From Halorussus salilacus (GTDB lineage: Archaea; Halobacteriota; Halobacteria; Halobacteriales; Haladaptataceae): 64,000 nt of DNA. The notes beneath the pieces were generated by a model. It made no database searches. It worked only from the letters and a program-made list of their open reading frames with translations, and was not told the DNA's origin. The translations under genes were made by a program, and so were the position numbers. The stretch spans positions 186,001-250,000 of the forward strand of contig NZ_CP099994.1 of assembly GCF_024138125.1 (NCBI RefSeq). The letters are read 5' to 3'. Below are positions 22,770-31,924 of the stretch, piece by piece (positions within the stretch are counted from its first letter, which is position 1; each line of letters opens with the position of its first letter).

Positions 22770-23795
22770 ATGGACCTCTACGAGCGGATCGCCGACCTCC
22801 CCGTTTCGGTCGAGAGCGTCGAGTTCGAGCGCCGCGAGCGCGAGACGACCAAGTTCACCCGCGCGACCACCGTGGTCTCGCTCCGCGGCGACGGCGAGAC
22901 CGGCGTCGGGGAGGACGTGACCTACGACGCCGACCTCCACCCGATTCCCGACCGCGACTTCGGCCTCGACGGCGAGTACGCATTCGGCGAGTTCAGCCGC
23001 GAACTCGCCGACCGCGAGTTCTTCCCCGACGCCGACCCCGACGACCACTTTCGCCACTACCGGCGGTGGGCGTTCGAGAGCGCCGCGCTCGACCTCGCGC
23101 TCCGGCAGGCCGACACCGACCTCGGCGCGGAACTCGGCCGCGAGTACGACCCGGTCCGGTTCGTCGCGAGCCCCCCGCTCGGCGACCCGCCGAGCGCGGC
23201 CGCTCTCGACCGGTTCCGCGAGCGAACTCCCGACGTGGAGTTCAAGCTCGACGCCGACGACGGATGGACCCCCGACCTCGTCGCCGACCTCGCGGACGCG
23301 GGCGTGCGCGTGGTCGACTTCAAGGCCCACTACGAGGACAGTGAGGTCGCCGGGAGCGCCGACCCGGACCTCTACCGGCGCGTGGTCGAGGCCTTCCCGG
23401 ACGCGGTCCTCGAAGACCCCGCGTGGACCGACGGGACCCGGGACGCGCTCGCCGACGCCCGCGAGCGCGTCTCGTGGGACTACCCCATCACCGGCGTCGA
23501 GAGCGTCCGAGACCTCCCGTTCGAACCCGAGTGGCTCAACGTCAAGCCCTCTCGGTTCGGGTCGGTCGAGTCGCTGTTCGAGACCGTCGAGTACTGCGAG
23601 CAGCGCGGCGTCCGGATGTACGGCGGCGGCCAGTTCGAACTCGACGCTGGACGACGCCAGATACAACTGCTGGCGTCGCTTTTCTACCCCGACGCGCCCA
23701 ACGACGTGGCCCCCGGGGCGTACAACGACCCCGACCCGTCGGCCGACCTGCCCCCGAGTCCCCTGTCGATATCCGACGTGCGCGGGTTCCGATAG
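22770..23795 (+). CDS. Enolase-superfamily (mandelate racemase/muconate lactonizing type) protein
   Basis: 341 aa from the ATG at 22770. The capping domain spans about residues 1-110 and the barrel 115-330. Metal and catalytic positions read as EFKLDADD, VVDFKAHYED, VLEDPAW and LNVKPSRFGSV, equivalent to the Lys and Asp/Glu ligand strands of the superfamily. Related haloarchaeal proteins are listed only as enolase-like; dipeptide epimerase or o-succinylbenzoate synthase activity is possible but not supported by neighbours. It stands alone, convergent with the histidine kinase gene. Confidence 0.82.
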   Translation: MDLYERIADLPVSVESVEFERRERETTKFTRATTVVSLRGDGETGVGEDVTYDADLHPIPDRDFGLDGEYAFGEFSRELADREFFPDADPDDHFRHYRRWAFESAALDLALRQADTDLGAELGREYDPVRFVASPPLGDPPSAAALDRFRERTPDVEFKLDADDGWTPDLVADLADAGVRVVDFKAHYEDSEVAGSADPDLYRRVVEAFPDAVLEDPAWTDGTRDALADARERVSWDYPITGVESVRDLPFEPEWLNVKPSRFGSVESLFETVEYCEQRGVRMYGGGQFELDAGRRQIQLLASLFYPDAPNDVAPGAYNDPDPSADLPPSPLSISDVRGFR

Positions 23796-23827
23796 CTTCG
23801 GGTCGCTCTCCGAGGCGGTCGCCCGTC

Positions 23828-25336
23828 CTACGCGGTCGCGATTTCGAAGCGCGCACCGCCCGCGTCGCTCTCGTGGGCAGACACGTCCCATCCGTGGGCG
23901 TCGGCGATGCTCTTGACGATGGAGAGGCCCAGCCCCGAGCCGTCCTCCGCGGTGGTGTGGCCGTGTTCGAACACCTTCTCGCGGTCGGCCTCGGGGATTC
24001 CCGGGCCGTCGTCGGCGACGTAGAAGCCGTCGGCGCGAGCGACGCGCCCCGCGTCGTCGCTCGCGGGACCGCCGAGGGGGCCGACCTCGACGACCACGTC
24101 TCCGCCCGCGTGTTCGACCGAGTTCCGAAACAGGTTTTCGAGCAGTTCCTGCAGGCGGCCGTCGTCGGCCTCCAGCTCGCCGAGCCCGTCGGCCACGCGG
24201 AGGCTCGCGTCGCCGGTCGAGACGGTCGCCCAGGCCCGCCGGACGACCGCTTCGAGGTCGACGCGCTCGGTCTCGCTCACGTCTTGGCCCTGCCGGGCCA
24301 GCTTGAGCAGGTCACCGATGAGCGACTCCATCCGGTCGAGCGCCGACTCGGCCTTCTCGAAGTGGCGCTGTTCGCCGGTCTCCTCGGCGAGTCCGAGGTG
24401 GCCCTGCGCGACGTTGAGCGGGTTTCGCAGGTCGTGGCTCACCACGCTGGCGAACTCCTTGAGCCGCTCGTTCTGGCGCTCGACGCGTCGCTTGCGCTTG
24501 CGTCGCTCGGTCACGTCGCGGGCCGACCCGAGGTGGGCGACGTCGCCGTCGTACGTGATGACCTGGACGCTCATCTCGACGTAGCGCACGTCGCCGTCCT
24601 TCGTCCGGACGCGGAGTTCGTAGTGGGGCGTGTCCTCCTCGGGCTCGCGCTGTTCCATGAGTTCCTTGACCCGCTCGCGGTCGTCCTCGTGGACCACCCC
24701 CCAGATGGGTAGCTCGTCGAGTTCCTCGCGGCTGTAGCCGGTGAGTTCGGCGACGCGGTCGTTGACGAACCGGAACCGCCCGTCGCTGTGGATGAAGATG
24801 GCGTCGTGGCTCCCCTCGACGAGCGTGCGGTACTTCTCCTCGCTCTCGCGCAGCGCCGACTGGGACTCGATGCGGGAGATGACCTCGGTGACGTGGGACA
24901 TCAGCAGTTCCGCGAGTTCGAGGTCGTCCTCGTCGAAGGCCTCGGCCTCGCGGGACCCGGCCTGAAACACGCCGTGGTCGCCAAGCGGGACGCTGAGGAT
25001 GGACCGGTACTGCTTCTGGACCGGTTCGGCCTCGTCCATCGTGCGAACGTCCGGGATGACGAACGACTCGCGGTTCTGGAACGTCCGACCGGCCAGCCCC
25101 TCGTCGACTTCGAGGGCGTCGTAGCCGTCGTTGGGCATCTCCGTCGAAGTCGCCTTCGGGACGAGGTAGCCGTCCTCGGCCACGTCGATGCCGCAGATGT
25201 CGAACTCTAGGATGCCCTCCGCGGCGTCGACGCCGAGGCGATACACCTCGTCTTCGGTGTGACACGCCTCCATCTCGGACGCGACTTCGTGTAGCTCTTC
25301 GATCTTCCGCTTTTCTTCACGTAGCTGTTCGTTCAT
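23828..25336 (-). CDS. Cytosolic GAF-PAS sensor histidine kinase
   Basis: 502 aa without membrane helices. Order: short coiled coil (residues 1-20), GAF domain (about 20-155), PAS domain (about 165-285, EEKYRTLVEGSHDAIFIHSDG, ELTGYSREEL), HisKA with the phospho-acceptor in SVVSHDLRNPLN, then the ATPase domain with N box (LENLFRNSVEHAG), G1 (VADDGPGIP) and G2 (GSGLGLSIVK). No receiver domain or partner regulator is nearby, so it is an orphan kinase. The roughly 230 bp upstream contain a TATA-like TGTATTTCTA about 75 nt before the start and nothing else recognisable. Confidence 0.93.
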   Translation of the reverse strand: MNEQLREEKRKIEELHEVASEMEACHTEDEVYRLGVDAAEGILEFDICGIDVAEDGYLVPKATSTEMPNDGYDALEVDEGLAGRTFQNRESFVIPDVRTMDEAEPVQKQYRSILSVPLGDHGVFQAGSREAEAFDEDDLELAELLMSHVTEVISRIESQSALRESEEKYRTLVEGSHDAIFIHSDGRFRFVNDRVAELTGYSREELDELPIWGVVHEDDRERVKELMEQREPEEDTPHYELRVRTKDGDVRYVEMSVQVITYDGDVAHLGSARDVTERRKRKRRVERQNERLKEFASVVSHDLRNPLNVAQGHLGLAEETGEQRHFEKAESALDRMESLIGDLLKLARQGQDVSETERVDLEAVVRRAWATVSTGDASLRVADGLGELEADDGRLQELLENLFRNSVEHAGGDVVVEVGPLGGPASDDAGRVARADGFYVADDGPGIPEADREKVFEHGHTTAEDGSGLGLSIVKSIADAHGWDVSAHESDAGGARFEIATA

Positions 25337-25564
25337 GGCGTGGTGTTCGGTTCCGGTCGCCGCCGACGGTCGCCAGTTACCTTCGTCTGATTGGTCGCGG
25401 AGTCAGGTAGAAATACATTTCCCAATCGTCGGGTGGGCGCTCCCCGGCGCGCCCGGCGGTCGCTGGGCCCTCCGCTCCCGCCGGAACGCCGGTCGTTTTT
25501 CTTCATCCTCTCGTTCCTTGGTGAAAATATTCCTTCTGGAACTTAAAAATAGGTGGTCCGACGG

Positions 25565-26086
25565 TCACGCGCTGTCCCCCAGAGCGCGCACCTCGTCGGC
25601 GACCGCTCGCACCGTCTCGTACTCGTCGTCGGCGTAGGCGACGAACCCCGCGTCTTCGAGCGACTCCGGGTCGAAGTCGGCGATCTCCTCGCAGATGATC
25701 CGCGCGCCCTCTCGGAGGTCGAACCCCGCGACCCCGCACCCGAGCGCTGGGACGACGACCGACTCCGCCCCGCGGCCGTCGGCGGCGTCGAGCGCGTTCC
25801 GGGCCGCCTCCCGGATGCTCTCGGCGGTCGCCCGGCCGTCGCCGTAGTGGGGCATGGCCGCGGCGTGGACCACGTACTCGGCGTCGAGGTCGTACGCGTC
25901 GGTGACCGCGACCTCCCCGAGGTCGACCGGTCCCTTCGCCATCGCCTCCTCGTTTAGCTCCTCGCCCGCCGTCCGGCGGAGCGCCCCGGCGACACCGCTT
26001 CCCATCCGGAGGCTGGTCCCGGCGGCGTTGACCAGCACGTCGGCGCGCTGTCGGGCGATGTCGCCCTGTATCACGGTGAACTCCAT
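25565..26086 (-). CDS. Macro-domain protein (ADP-ribose hydrolase-like)
   Basis: 173 aa from the ATG at 26086; the longer frame has no conserved upstream residues. Macro-domain marks: FTVIQGDIARQRADVLVNAAG (Asn-Ala-Ala-Gly ribose contact), GSGVAGALRRTAG, and the late VVVPALGCGVAGFD loop that holds the diphosphate. Family members remove or bind ADP-ribose or O-acetyl-ADP-ribose. A 23-bp perfect hairpin lies about 55 nt upstream of the start. Confidence 0.92.
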   Translation of the reverse strand: MEFTVIQGDIARQRADVLVNAAGTSLRMGSGVAGALRRTAGEELNEEAMAKGPVDLGEVAVTDAYDLDAEYVVHAAAMPHYGDGRATAESIREAARNALDAADGRGAESVVVPALGCGVAGFDLREGARIICEEIADFDPESLEDAGFVAYADDEYETVRAVADEVRALGDSA

Positions 26087-26140
26087 GTCCGGTGATACGC
26101 GCGCCGAACGGTTGGATTTGACGGTGCGGGGGGAATTCGA

Positions 26141-26190
26141 CGGTTCGCGGGGACCGCGGGGTCGAGAGACCCCGCGGTCCCCGCGAACCG
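26141..26190. repeat. Perfect 23-bp inverted repeat with GAGA loop
   Basis: Arms 26141-26163 and 26168-26190 are exact reverse complements; the loop GAGA is a GNRA tetraloop when read as RNA. It sits between the macro-domain gene and a 56-aa gene transcribed toward it, so it may form a terminator-like or leader hairpin. Confidence 0.92.
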
Positions 26191-26226
26191 ATTCGCCTTC
26201 GCTCCTGCTCGTCCCTCCACTCGCTC

Positions 26227-26397
26227 TCACCACTTCGTCCGGCCGTCCTCCGTGACGCCGCCGAGCCACAGCAGGTTCGCGAACGGGACGAACGCGAGGA
26301 ACTCCTCGTCGTCGCCGTAGAGGGTCGCGCCGCGCTCGCCGAGTTCGTAGTCGGCGCAGTCGATCTGCTCGCCGTCGGTCAGTTGTGCTCTGAACAT
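26227..26397 (-). CDS. 56-aa conserved haloarchaeal small protein
   Basis: Translation starts MFRAQLTDGEQIDCADYEL and continues with GATLYGDDEEFLAFVPFANLL, ending TKW. The pattern of alternating strands (a small beta barrel or SH3-like fold) and the high Asp/Glu content resemble a small haloarchaeal family I recall without a known function. GC-rich third codon positions support coding. It is too short to be picked up by long-frame searches. It ends 37 bases from the perfect hairpin. Confidence 0.7.
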   Translation of the reverse strand: MFRAQLTDGEQIDCADYELGERGATLYGDDEEFLAFVPFANLLWLGGVTEDGRTKW

Positions 26398-26464
26398 CGT
26401 GCCTAGTTCCCGACGGGGGCCGACAAAGGGCTGTCGGCGAGGTCGTTCGCGGGTTGCCGTCGCG

Positions 26465-27274
26465 CTACCCCCCGCCGCGGGTCACATGGCCGTACTTGAG
26501 CAGGCCGACGAACACGCCGCCGCCGACCGCGTTGCCGAGCGTCGCCAGCGAGAGGAACTTCGCGTAGTCGAGGACCGACACCTCCGGCGAGACGAACACG
26601 CCGAACAGCACCTCGACGTTGCCCGCGATGGAGTGGGGGAGGTGGAGGATGCCGATGGAGGCGGTGACGAGCCAGATGATGAGCAATCGGCTCACCGTCT
26701 CCTGTGCGGCGGTTATCAGCCACGCCAGCAGGCCCATCAGCCACCCCGCGAGGATGCCCGCGACGAACAGCCAGTCGAGGTCGTGGTCGACCAGTTTGTG
26801 CGCGATGGTACCGAACGCCTCGGGGTCGGCGACCCCGAGCGAGGGGAACATGGTGACGACGAGCGCGGTGAACGCCGCCCCGCCCACGATGTTGCCCACG
26901 TAGACCAGCCCCCAGAGTCGCCCCAGTTCCCGCAACGTCGCCTGTCCGTCGAGGACCGGCATCACCGCGAGGGTCGTGTGCTCGGTGAACAGCTCCGACC
27001 GCCCGATGATGACGAAGATGAACCCCACGGCGTAGGCGCTCGCCAGCAGCAGCTCGGTCCCGATGTCGCCGTACCCGCCCTCGCTGAGCGTGAGGAACAC
27101 CGCCATCAGCAGGGGACCGAACCCGATGTCGAGTCCGGCCGAGAACCCCGACAGCACCAGTCCGGACCACTCCCGGTCCATCTCGTGGAGCCCCGACTCG
27201 ATGAGCGAGGTGAGAACGTCGGGCGTCGGCGTCTGTTCGCCCGTGAGGGAGGCCTCGGACTCGGAGCCTCCCAC
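26465..27274 (-). CDS. Formate/nitrite transporter (FNT) family channel
   Basis: 269 aa from the GTG at 27274. A longer frame to 27484 exists, but its first 70 residues are basic and unlike the family. Six membrane helices with FNT features: SGFSAGLDIGFGPLLMAV, GRSELFTEHTTLAVMP, the YVGNIVGGA loop and the late LATLGNAVGGGVFVGLL. These pentameric channels pass formate, nitrite, hydrosulfide or other small anions. No metabolic partner gene is adjacent, so the substrate is open. The start is close to the divergent zinc-ribbon gene. Confidence 0.85.
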   Translation of the reverse strand: MGGSESEASLTGEQTPTPDVLTSLIESGLHEMDREWSGLVLSGFSAGLDIGFGPLLMAVFLTLSEGGYGDIGTELLLASAYAVGFIFVIIGRSELFTEHTTLAVMPVLDGQATLRELGRLWGLVYVGNIVGGAAFTALVVTMFPSLGVADPEAFGTIAHKLVDHDLDWLFVAGILAGWLMGLLAWLITAAQETVSRLLIIWLVTASIGILHLPHSIAGNVEVLFGVFVSPEVSVLDYAKFLSLATLGNAVGGGVFVGLLKYGHVTRGGG

Positions 27275-27487
27275 GTTACGAACCCTCCCCGTTCGTCGCG
27301 ACTTCGCCCTCCGGTCGGTTCCGACGAGTCGAGAACCCGCGCATACGTCGTCTACCGTCGCGCGTGTGGTAGTTCTTTTGTTGTTCGGAGCCCGAAACAC
27401 CGGAAACGCCGGTGTGGTCGTCCGGACCGCGTCCCGACCCCTCGACGTCGCGACACGCTCAAGTCGCGCGCTATCGTATGTCAACTG

Positions 27488-27619
27488 ATGACGGTACTCG
27501 TGGACATCGACTGTCCCGACTGCGGCCGAAACCGACCGGTCCGTAAGTTCGGTCTCGGCCGATATCGGTGTCGGCAGTGTGGACGGCAGTTCTCACCCGC
27601 AGACATCGTTCGGCGGTAG
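27488..27619 (+). CDS. 43-aa zinc-ribbon protein
   Basis: Complete small frame from the ATG at 27488. It contains CPDCGRNRPVRKFGLGRYRC and a second CRQC, i.e. two CxxC knuckles about 19 residues apart, an obvious zinc ribbon. The sequence resembles the N-terminal ribbon of IS1/IS1595-type transposases (RYRCRQCGRQF) but no transposase body follows. It is therefore either a stand-alone zinc-finger microprotein, common in haloarchaea, or a transposase remnant. Confidence 0.65.
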   Translation: MTVLVDIDCPDCGRNRPVRKFGLGRYRCRQCGRQFSPADIVRR

Positions 27620-27673
27620 CGTCGGACTCGCGCGTGGCCGGTCGAGAGCGCGGGAAGACCCCGACGGGGCTAC

Positions 27674-28474
27674 TCAGTTCGACGACGCCTCGGCTACTTC
27701 GGGTTCGGCCTCCTCGCCCCGAAGCAGGCGTTCGGCCCGCTCGCGGTCCTCGGGGTAGCCGACGTCGACGCGCCAGCCGTCCATCCGAATCGCGTCGATG
27801 GTGCGGCCGCTCTGGATGAGGAGGTCGATGGCCTCGCTGATCTCGTACTCGCCGCGGTTCGAGGGCTGGACGAGGTGACACGCGTGGAAGATGGCGGGGG
27901 TGAAGGTGTAGAAGCCGGTCATCACGAGGTTCGAGGGCGGGTTCTCGGGCTTCTCGACCACGTCCGTAATCTCGCCGTACTTGTTGGTATTGCAGACGCC
28001 GTACCGCCCGGCCTCCTCGTAGGGGACTTCCTCGACGAGGAAGGCGGCGTCGGCGCGGTCCTCCTGCTGGCGATTCACCACGTCGCCCAGATTGGCGTCG
28101 AAGACGTTGTCGCCCAGCATCAGCATGAACTCTTCGTCGATGTGCTCCTCGACCGTCAGGAGAGCGTGAGCCAGTCCCTTCTGCTCGCGCTGGTGGGCGT
28201 AGGTCATCGGAATCTCGCCGGACTCCGACGACTCGGACTCCCCGCGAGCGTCGCTCGCGGGGAGTCCGTCGAACGCGTCGCCGTAGTGGTCGATGATGTC
28301 CTGCTTGCGGTACCCGACCACGACGACGAACTCGTCGGCACCCAACTCGGCCAACTGCTCGAAACAGTGGCTCAGGATGGGCTTTCCGTCCACTTCGACC
28401 ATCCCCTTCGGTTTGTCCTCGGTCAGCGGTCGAAGCCGGGTTCCCTCTCCCGCGGCGAGTACTACTGCTTTCAT
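27674..28474 (-). CDS. Sugar-1-phosphate nucleotidyltransferase (AglF/RmlA-like)
   Basis: 266 aa. N-terminal AAGEGTRLRPLTEDKPKGM is the nucleotide-binding signature of NTP:sugar-1-phosphate transferases. LMLGDNVF and VEKPENPPSNLV are the metal-site and substrate strands. It makes UDP- or dTDP-glucose-type donors, here plausibly for the surface-glycan genes 9 kb further on. Residues about 70-85 (LPASDARGESESSESGE) are an insert encoded by a 35-nt inverted repeat (28234-28268). The C-terminal 15 residues are an acidic tail. Confidence 0.88.
   Translation of the reverse strand: MKAVVLAAGEGTRLRPLTEDKPKGMVEVDGKPILSHCFEQLAELGADEFVVVVGYRKQDIIDHYGDAFDGLPASDARGESESSESGEIPMTYAHQREQKGLAHALLTVEEHIDEEFMLMLGDNVFDANLGDVVNRQQEDRADAAFLVEEVPYEEAGRYGVCNTNKYGEITDVVEKPENPPSNLVMTGFYTFTPAIFHACHLVQPSNRGEYEISEAIDLLIQSGRTIDAIRMDGWRVDVGYPEDRERAERLLRGEEAEPEVAEASSN
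28234..28268. repeat. Perfect inverted repeat inside the nucleotidyltransferase gene
   Basis: Arms 28234-28250 and 28252-28268 (17 bp) around a single T, in a non-conserved Ser/Glu-rich loop. Confidence 0.9.
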
Positions 28475-28669
28475 GTCCAGTTCCCGGCGCTACGACAATC
28501 CGGACTCGGATATACGTCCCGGCCGACGGAATCGGACCGGCCGACCGGAAGATAGCGACGGAGTCGGCCGTCCTTGCCGTCACCAGCGTCCACGCTGGGG
28601 AACTCCCACCCGGTTTCTCGGTCCCCGAAGGGACTACTTCGCCGTTCGCGTCCGGGGACGCCGACCGAG

Positions 28670-29884
28670 TCACCGCATCACCTGACCCATGTCCACCGTC
28701 CGGAGGGTCCGCCATCCCGCGATTGCGGCCGCGAGCGTCCCGATGACCAGCGCGATGCCGATTCCGAGCGCCAGCACCGACTCGGGGGTCCGGACGAGTC
28801 CCTCGAACCCGACGATGGTCTCGGCTGTGTAGTTCAGCGCAATCACGAACGGCGGGGTCACGGCGATACCGAGCAGACCGCCCGCCGCGCCGAGCAGGAC
28901 GCCCTGCCCGGCCACCATCGCGACCAGCGTGCGCGAGGAGACCCCGAGCGCGGTCAGCGCCGCGAGTTCCGCGCGTTGCTGGAACACCACGATGGAGAGG
29001 ACGTTGAGCGTCAGCGCGAACCCCGCGACCACCGAGAGGACGACCAGCGCGCCCCCGACCGCGATGACGACCGCGTTGTGTTGGAGCACCGACCGCATCT
29101 GCTCGTCGTTCGTCCGAATCGTGTAGTCGGGGTACCGCTCTTCGAGGTCGGCCGCCACCGCGCTCCGGTTGGCGTCGTCGTCGAGCGAGACGGTGACGAA
29201 CGTCGCGGTGTCGGTCCCGGCCGACCCCGTCACCTCCTGCAGTTCGCTGAGATGGAGCGTGACGGTCGGCGCGCCCAGAAAGCTGGAGAACGTCGGTGAG
29301 ATGCCGACGACCTCGAACTCGTGCTGGCGGGCGGTCTCGACAGACCCGCCGACCTGTATCTCGTCGCCGACGCCCACGTCGAGCAGCTCCGCGGTCCGGG
29401 AGTCGATTATCGCCTCGTAGGTCATCTCGCCGTCGTAGCTCCCGTTGGCGTAGTGGGGGTCGCCAGAGACCATGCCCGGCCCCTCCTGCAACTGCACGAA
29501 CGGACCGCCGAACGGGACGCCGACCCCGACCAACGTCTGCATCTCGCCCGTGGCGTTGCCGACGTACACTCCCCGGAACGACATCGGGACCGCGGCCTCG
29601 ACCTCCTCGCGGGACTCGATGTCACTGGACACCTCGTGGGCGTCGAGGATGGACGTGCCGTAGCCGCCGGGCCCCTCCGAGAGCGACCCGCCGGTCACCC
29701 AGAGGTCCCGCCCCGAGGCGTCGAACCGCTCTTGGCCGGTCTCGAACACCCCGACGCCGAGGCTCGCGAGCAGGGTGGTCGAGAGGACCGCGACCGCGAT
29801 TCCCACCACCGCGAGCAGGGTCCTCGCGCGGTCGTGGCGGAGCTGTGCGGCTGCGACCGCCGCGGCGACCCGGAGCCTGCTCAT
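28670..29884 (-). CDS. MacB/FtsX-type ABC permease, second
   Basis: 404 aa. One N-terminal membrane helix (TLLAVVGIAVAVLSTTLLASL), a large extracellular domain of about 220 residues, and three C-terminal helices beginning VIAVGGALVVLSVVAGFALTL. This is the standard FtsX/MacB topology. With the ATPase encoded upstream it would form a mechanotransmission-type exporter, moving lipoproteins, peptides or antibiotics or driving surface enzymes. Its start overlaps the stop of the first permease (ATGA). Confidence 0.9.
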   Translation of the reverse strand: MSRLRVAAAVAAAQLRHDRARTLLAVVGIAVAVLSTTLLASLGVGVFETGQERFDASGRDLWVTGGSLSEGPGGYGTSILDAHEVSSDIESREEVEAAVPMSFRGVYVGNATGEMQTLVGVGVPFGGPFVQLQEGPGMVSGDPHYANGSYDGEMTYEAIIDSRTAELLDVGVGDEIQVGGSVETARQHEFEVVGISPTFSSFLGAPTVTLHLSELQEVTGSAGTDTATFVTVSLDDDANRSAVAADLEERYPDYTIRTNDEQMRSVLQHNAVVIAVGGALVVLSVVAGFALTLNVLSIVVFQQRAELAALTALGVSSRTLVAMVAGQGVLLGAAGGLLGIAVTPPFVIALNYTAETIVGFEGLVRTPESVLALGIGIALVIGTLAAAIAGWRTLRTVDMGQVMR

Positions 29885-31122
29885 CGAATCACCTCGGTCA
29901 CGTCGTCGATTCGGCCCTCCATCGCGAGCAGGTAGGGCGCGACCAGCACGCCGATGAGCGCCGAGACGCCGAGCCCGTAGACCACCAGCAGGGGGTGGAA
30001 GTCGGCGATGGGAACCGGCGCGATGGCGCGGGTCGCGGCGTAGTTGGTGAGGGCGGTCGCGGCGTACGCGAGGACGATTCCGAGCGCGCCGCCGACGAGG
30101 GTGAGCGCGAGCGCCTGCACCACGAGGACGACGGCGCGGGCGCGCCGCGAGAACCCGAGCGCGCTCAGCGCCGCCAGTTGCTCGCTGTCGGCCTCGACCT
30201 GCAGGCCCTGCGTGGTGGCGACGAACAGCGCGCCGACCACGATGGCGATGAGTAGCGCGGCCAGCCCCATCGCCAGCGGGAGTTCGGCGTCGGTGGTCTG
30301 CTGGGCCGCGAACCCCGAGCGCGTCACCGCGGTCGCGCCCTCGTAGCGGTCGCCGAGTTCGGCTTCGAGGCCGCCAGTGCTCGACTCCACCAGAATCTGG
30401 TCGGCCTGATCGCCCGACTGAGCGCCCGTGATGGTCTGTAGCTCGCTGAGGTGGACGACCATCACGGGTAGCCCCGACAGCCCCGATTCGACCGCGGCCT
30501 CCCGAACGTCGACCGCGCGGAGGTCGCGGGTCTCGCCCGCCGAGACCGCACCTGACACCGACATGGACGCGCCCGACTCGACGCCGAGTCTGTCGGCCGC
30601 GCCTCGCGAGAGGACCGCCTCGCCGGTCCACTCGCCGTCGTAGTCGCCGTCGGCGTAGTGGGGGTCGCCGGGCGCGAGCGCCCCTGGCGACAGCCCGGCG
30701 ATGTCGTCGAGTTCGGGCGCGGGTATCACCCCGACCGCGAGGACGTACTCGGCCGACCCCTCAGCGCGGACCTCGACCACCTCCACGAGGACCGGCGTGG
30801 CGTACTCGATGCGACCGTCGTCGGTCAACTCGGTGCTCTTGCCGTGAACGTCGCCGAGCTTCGGCGCGTCGGCCGAGACCACCATCGTGGAGGTGCCGGT
30901 CGATTCGGGAACGACCCAGTAGTCCACCGCGTCGCCCCTGACCGTGGTGCCCTCCACGAGTCCGAGACCTGTGGCGGTCACGACCAGCATGAGCGCGACC
31001 GCGATTGCGACGCCAGCGACGCTCACGGCGGTCTGGCGCGGCGCGGTCCGGGTCGCCTTGGTCGCGGTCCGGCGTAGCGCCACGCCGACCAGTCCGGTCC
31101 AGCGGACGAGGGCCTTACCCAT
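29881..31122 (-). CDS. MacB/FtsX-type ABC permease, first
   Basis: 413 aa with the same topology: helix 1 near residues 32-56, an extracellular domain, then helices near 285-305, 335-360 and 385-405. It is a distant paralogue of the following permease (shared VVHLSELQ and GDPHYA.G.YDGE motifs), so the transporter is probably a heterodimer. It overlaps the ATPase gene by 8 nt upstream. Confidence 0.9.
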   Translation of the reverse strand: MGKALVRWTGLVGVALRRTATKATRTAPRQTAVSVAGVAIAVALMLVVTATGLGLVEGTTVRGDAVDYWVVPESTGTSTMVVSADAPKLGDVHGKSTELTDDGRIEYATPVLVEVVEVRAEGSAEYVLAVGVIPAPELDDIAGLSPGALAPGDPHYADGDYDGEWTGEAVLSRGAADRLGVESGASMSVSGAVSAGETRDLRAVDVREAAVESGLSGLPVMVVHLSELQTITGAQSGDQADQILVESSTGGLEAELGDRYEGATAVTRSGFAAQQTTDAELPLAMGLAALLIAIVVGALFVATTQGLQVEADSEQLAALSALGFSRRARAVVLVVQALALTLVGGALGIVLAYAATALTNYAATRAIAPVPIADFHPLLVVYGLGVSALIGVLVAPYLLAMEGRIDDVTEVIR

Positions 31123-31924
31123 GCTGAATCTTCCCGTCCACGAGTCGAATCACCCGGCCGGTCCGGTCGAGCGCGCGCTCGTCGTGGGACGCGAGCACGA
31201 CCGCGCGGTCGGACGCGAGGTCGGCGAGGAGTTCGAGGATGGTCTCGCCCGTCTCGGTGTCGAGTTCGCCGGTGGGCTCGTCGGCGAAGACGACGAGCGG
31301 GTCGCCCGCGAGTGCGCGGGCGACCGCGACCCGCTGTTGCTCGCCGCCCGAGAGCTCGCCGGGCCGGTGGTCGGTCCGGTCGCCCAGACCCACCCGAGCG
31401 AGCAGGTCCTCGGCCTCCTCGCGGCGCTCGGCCTTCGGCACCCCGCGCTCGACCAGCGGCAGCGCGACGTTCGCCCGCGCTGACAGCGACGGCAGGAGGT
31501 GGAACCGCTGGAAGACGATGCCGACCCGTTCGAGTCGCAGGCGGGTCAGCTCCCGCTGGGAGAGGTCTGCAACGTCCTCCCCGGCGAGCGTGACGGTCCC
31601 GCTCGTGGGCGTGTCGAGCCCCGCCAGCAGGTGGATGAGCGTGGACTTGCCGCTCCCGCTGGGTCCCGAGAGGCCGACGAACTCCCCGCGCTCGACCGTC
31701 ACCGACGCGTCCGAGAGCGCGGTCACGGTCGGCCGGTCGCGGTCGTCGCTGCGCCACGGGAACCACGACCCGCCGCCCCCGCGCTCGTACGTCCGGGTGA
31801 CGTTCCGGCACTCGACGACCGCCTCCCGCGTCCCGAGTCTCTCCTGCGCGTCGGATTTCTCTTGCGCGTCGGATTTCTCCTCGGCGTCCGAATCCCCCGT
31901 CGCTGTTGCCGTACTCGCGTCCAT
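31115..31924 (-). CDS. ABC transporter ATP-binding protein, LolD/MacB type
   Basis: 269 aa from the ATG at 31924. Walker A SGPSGSGKST, Q loop FQRFHLLPSL, signature LSGGEQQRVAVARAL, Walker B VVFADEPTGELD, and H loop LASHDE. The N-terminal 40 residues are acidic and include a direct repeat (EKSDAQ twice, from a 17-nt tandem duplication near 31845-31880). It is the first gene of a three-gene operon with the two FtsX-type permeases, and its stop overlaps the first permease start. Confidence 0.93.
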   Translation of the reverse strand: MDASTATATGDSDAEEKSDAQEKSDAQERLGTREAVVECRNVTRTYERGGGGSWFPWRSDDRDRPTVTALSDASVTVERGEFVGLSGPSGSGKSTLIHLLAGLDTPTSGTVTLAGEDVADLSQRELTRLRLERVGIVFQRFHLLPSLSARANVALPLVERGVPKAERREEAEDLLARVGLGDRTDHRPGELSGGEQQRVAVARALAGDPLVVFADEPTGELDTETGETILELLADLASDRAVVLASHDERALDRTGRVIRLVDGKIQHG

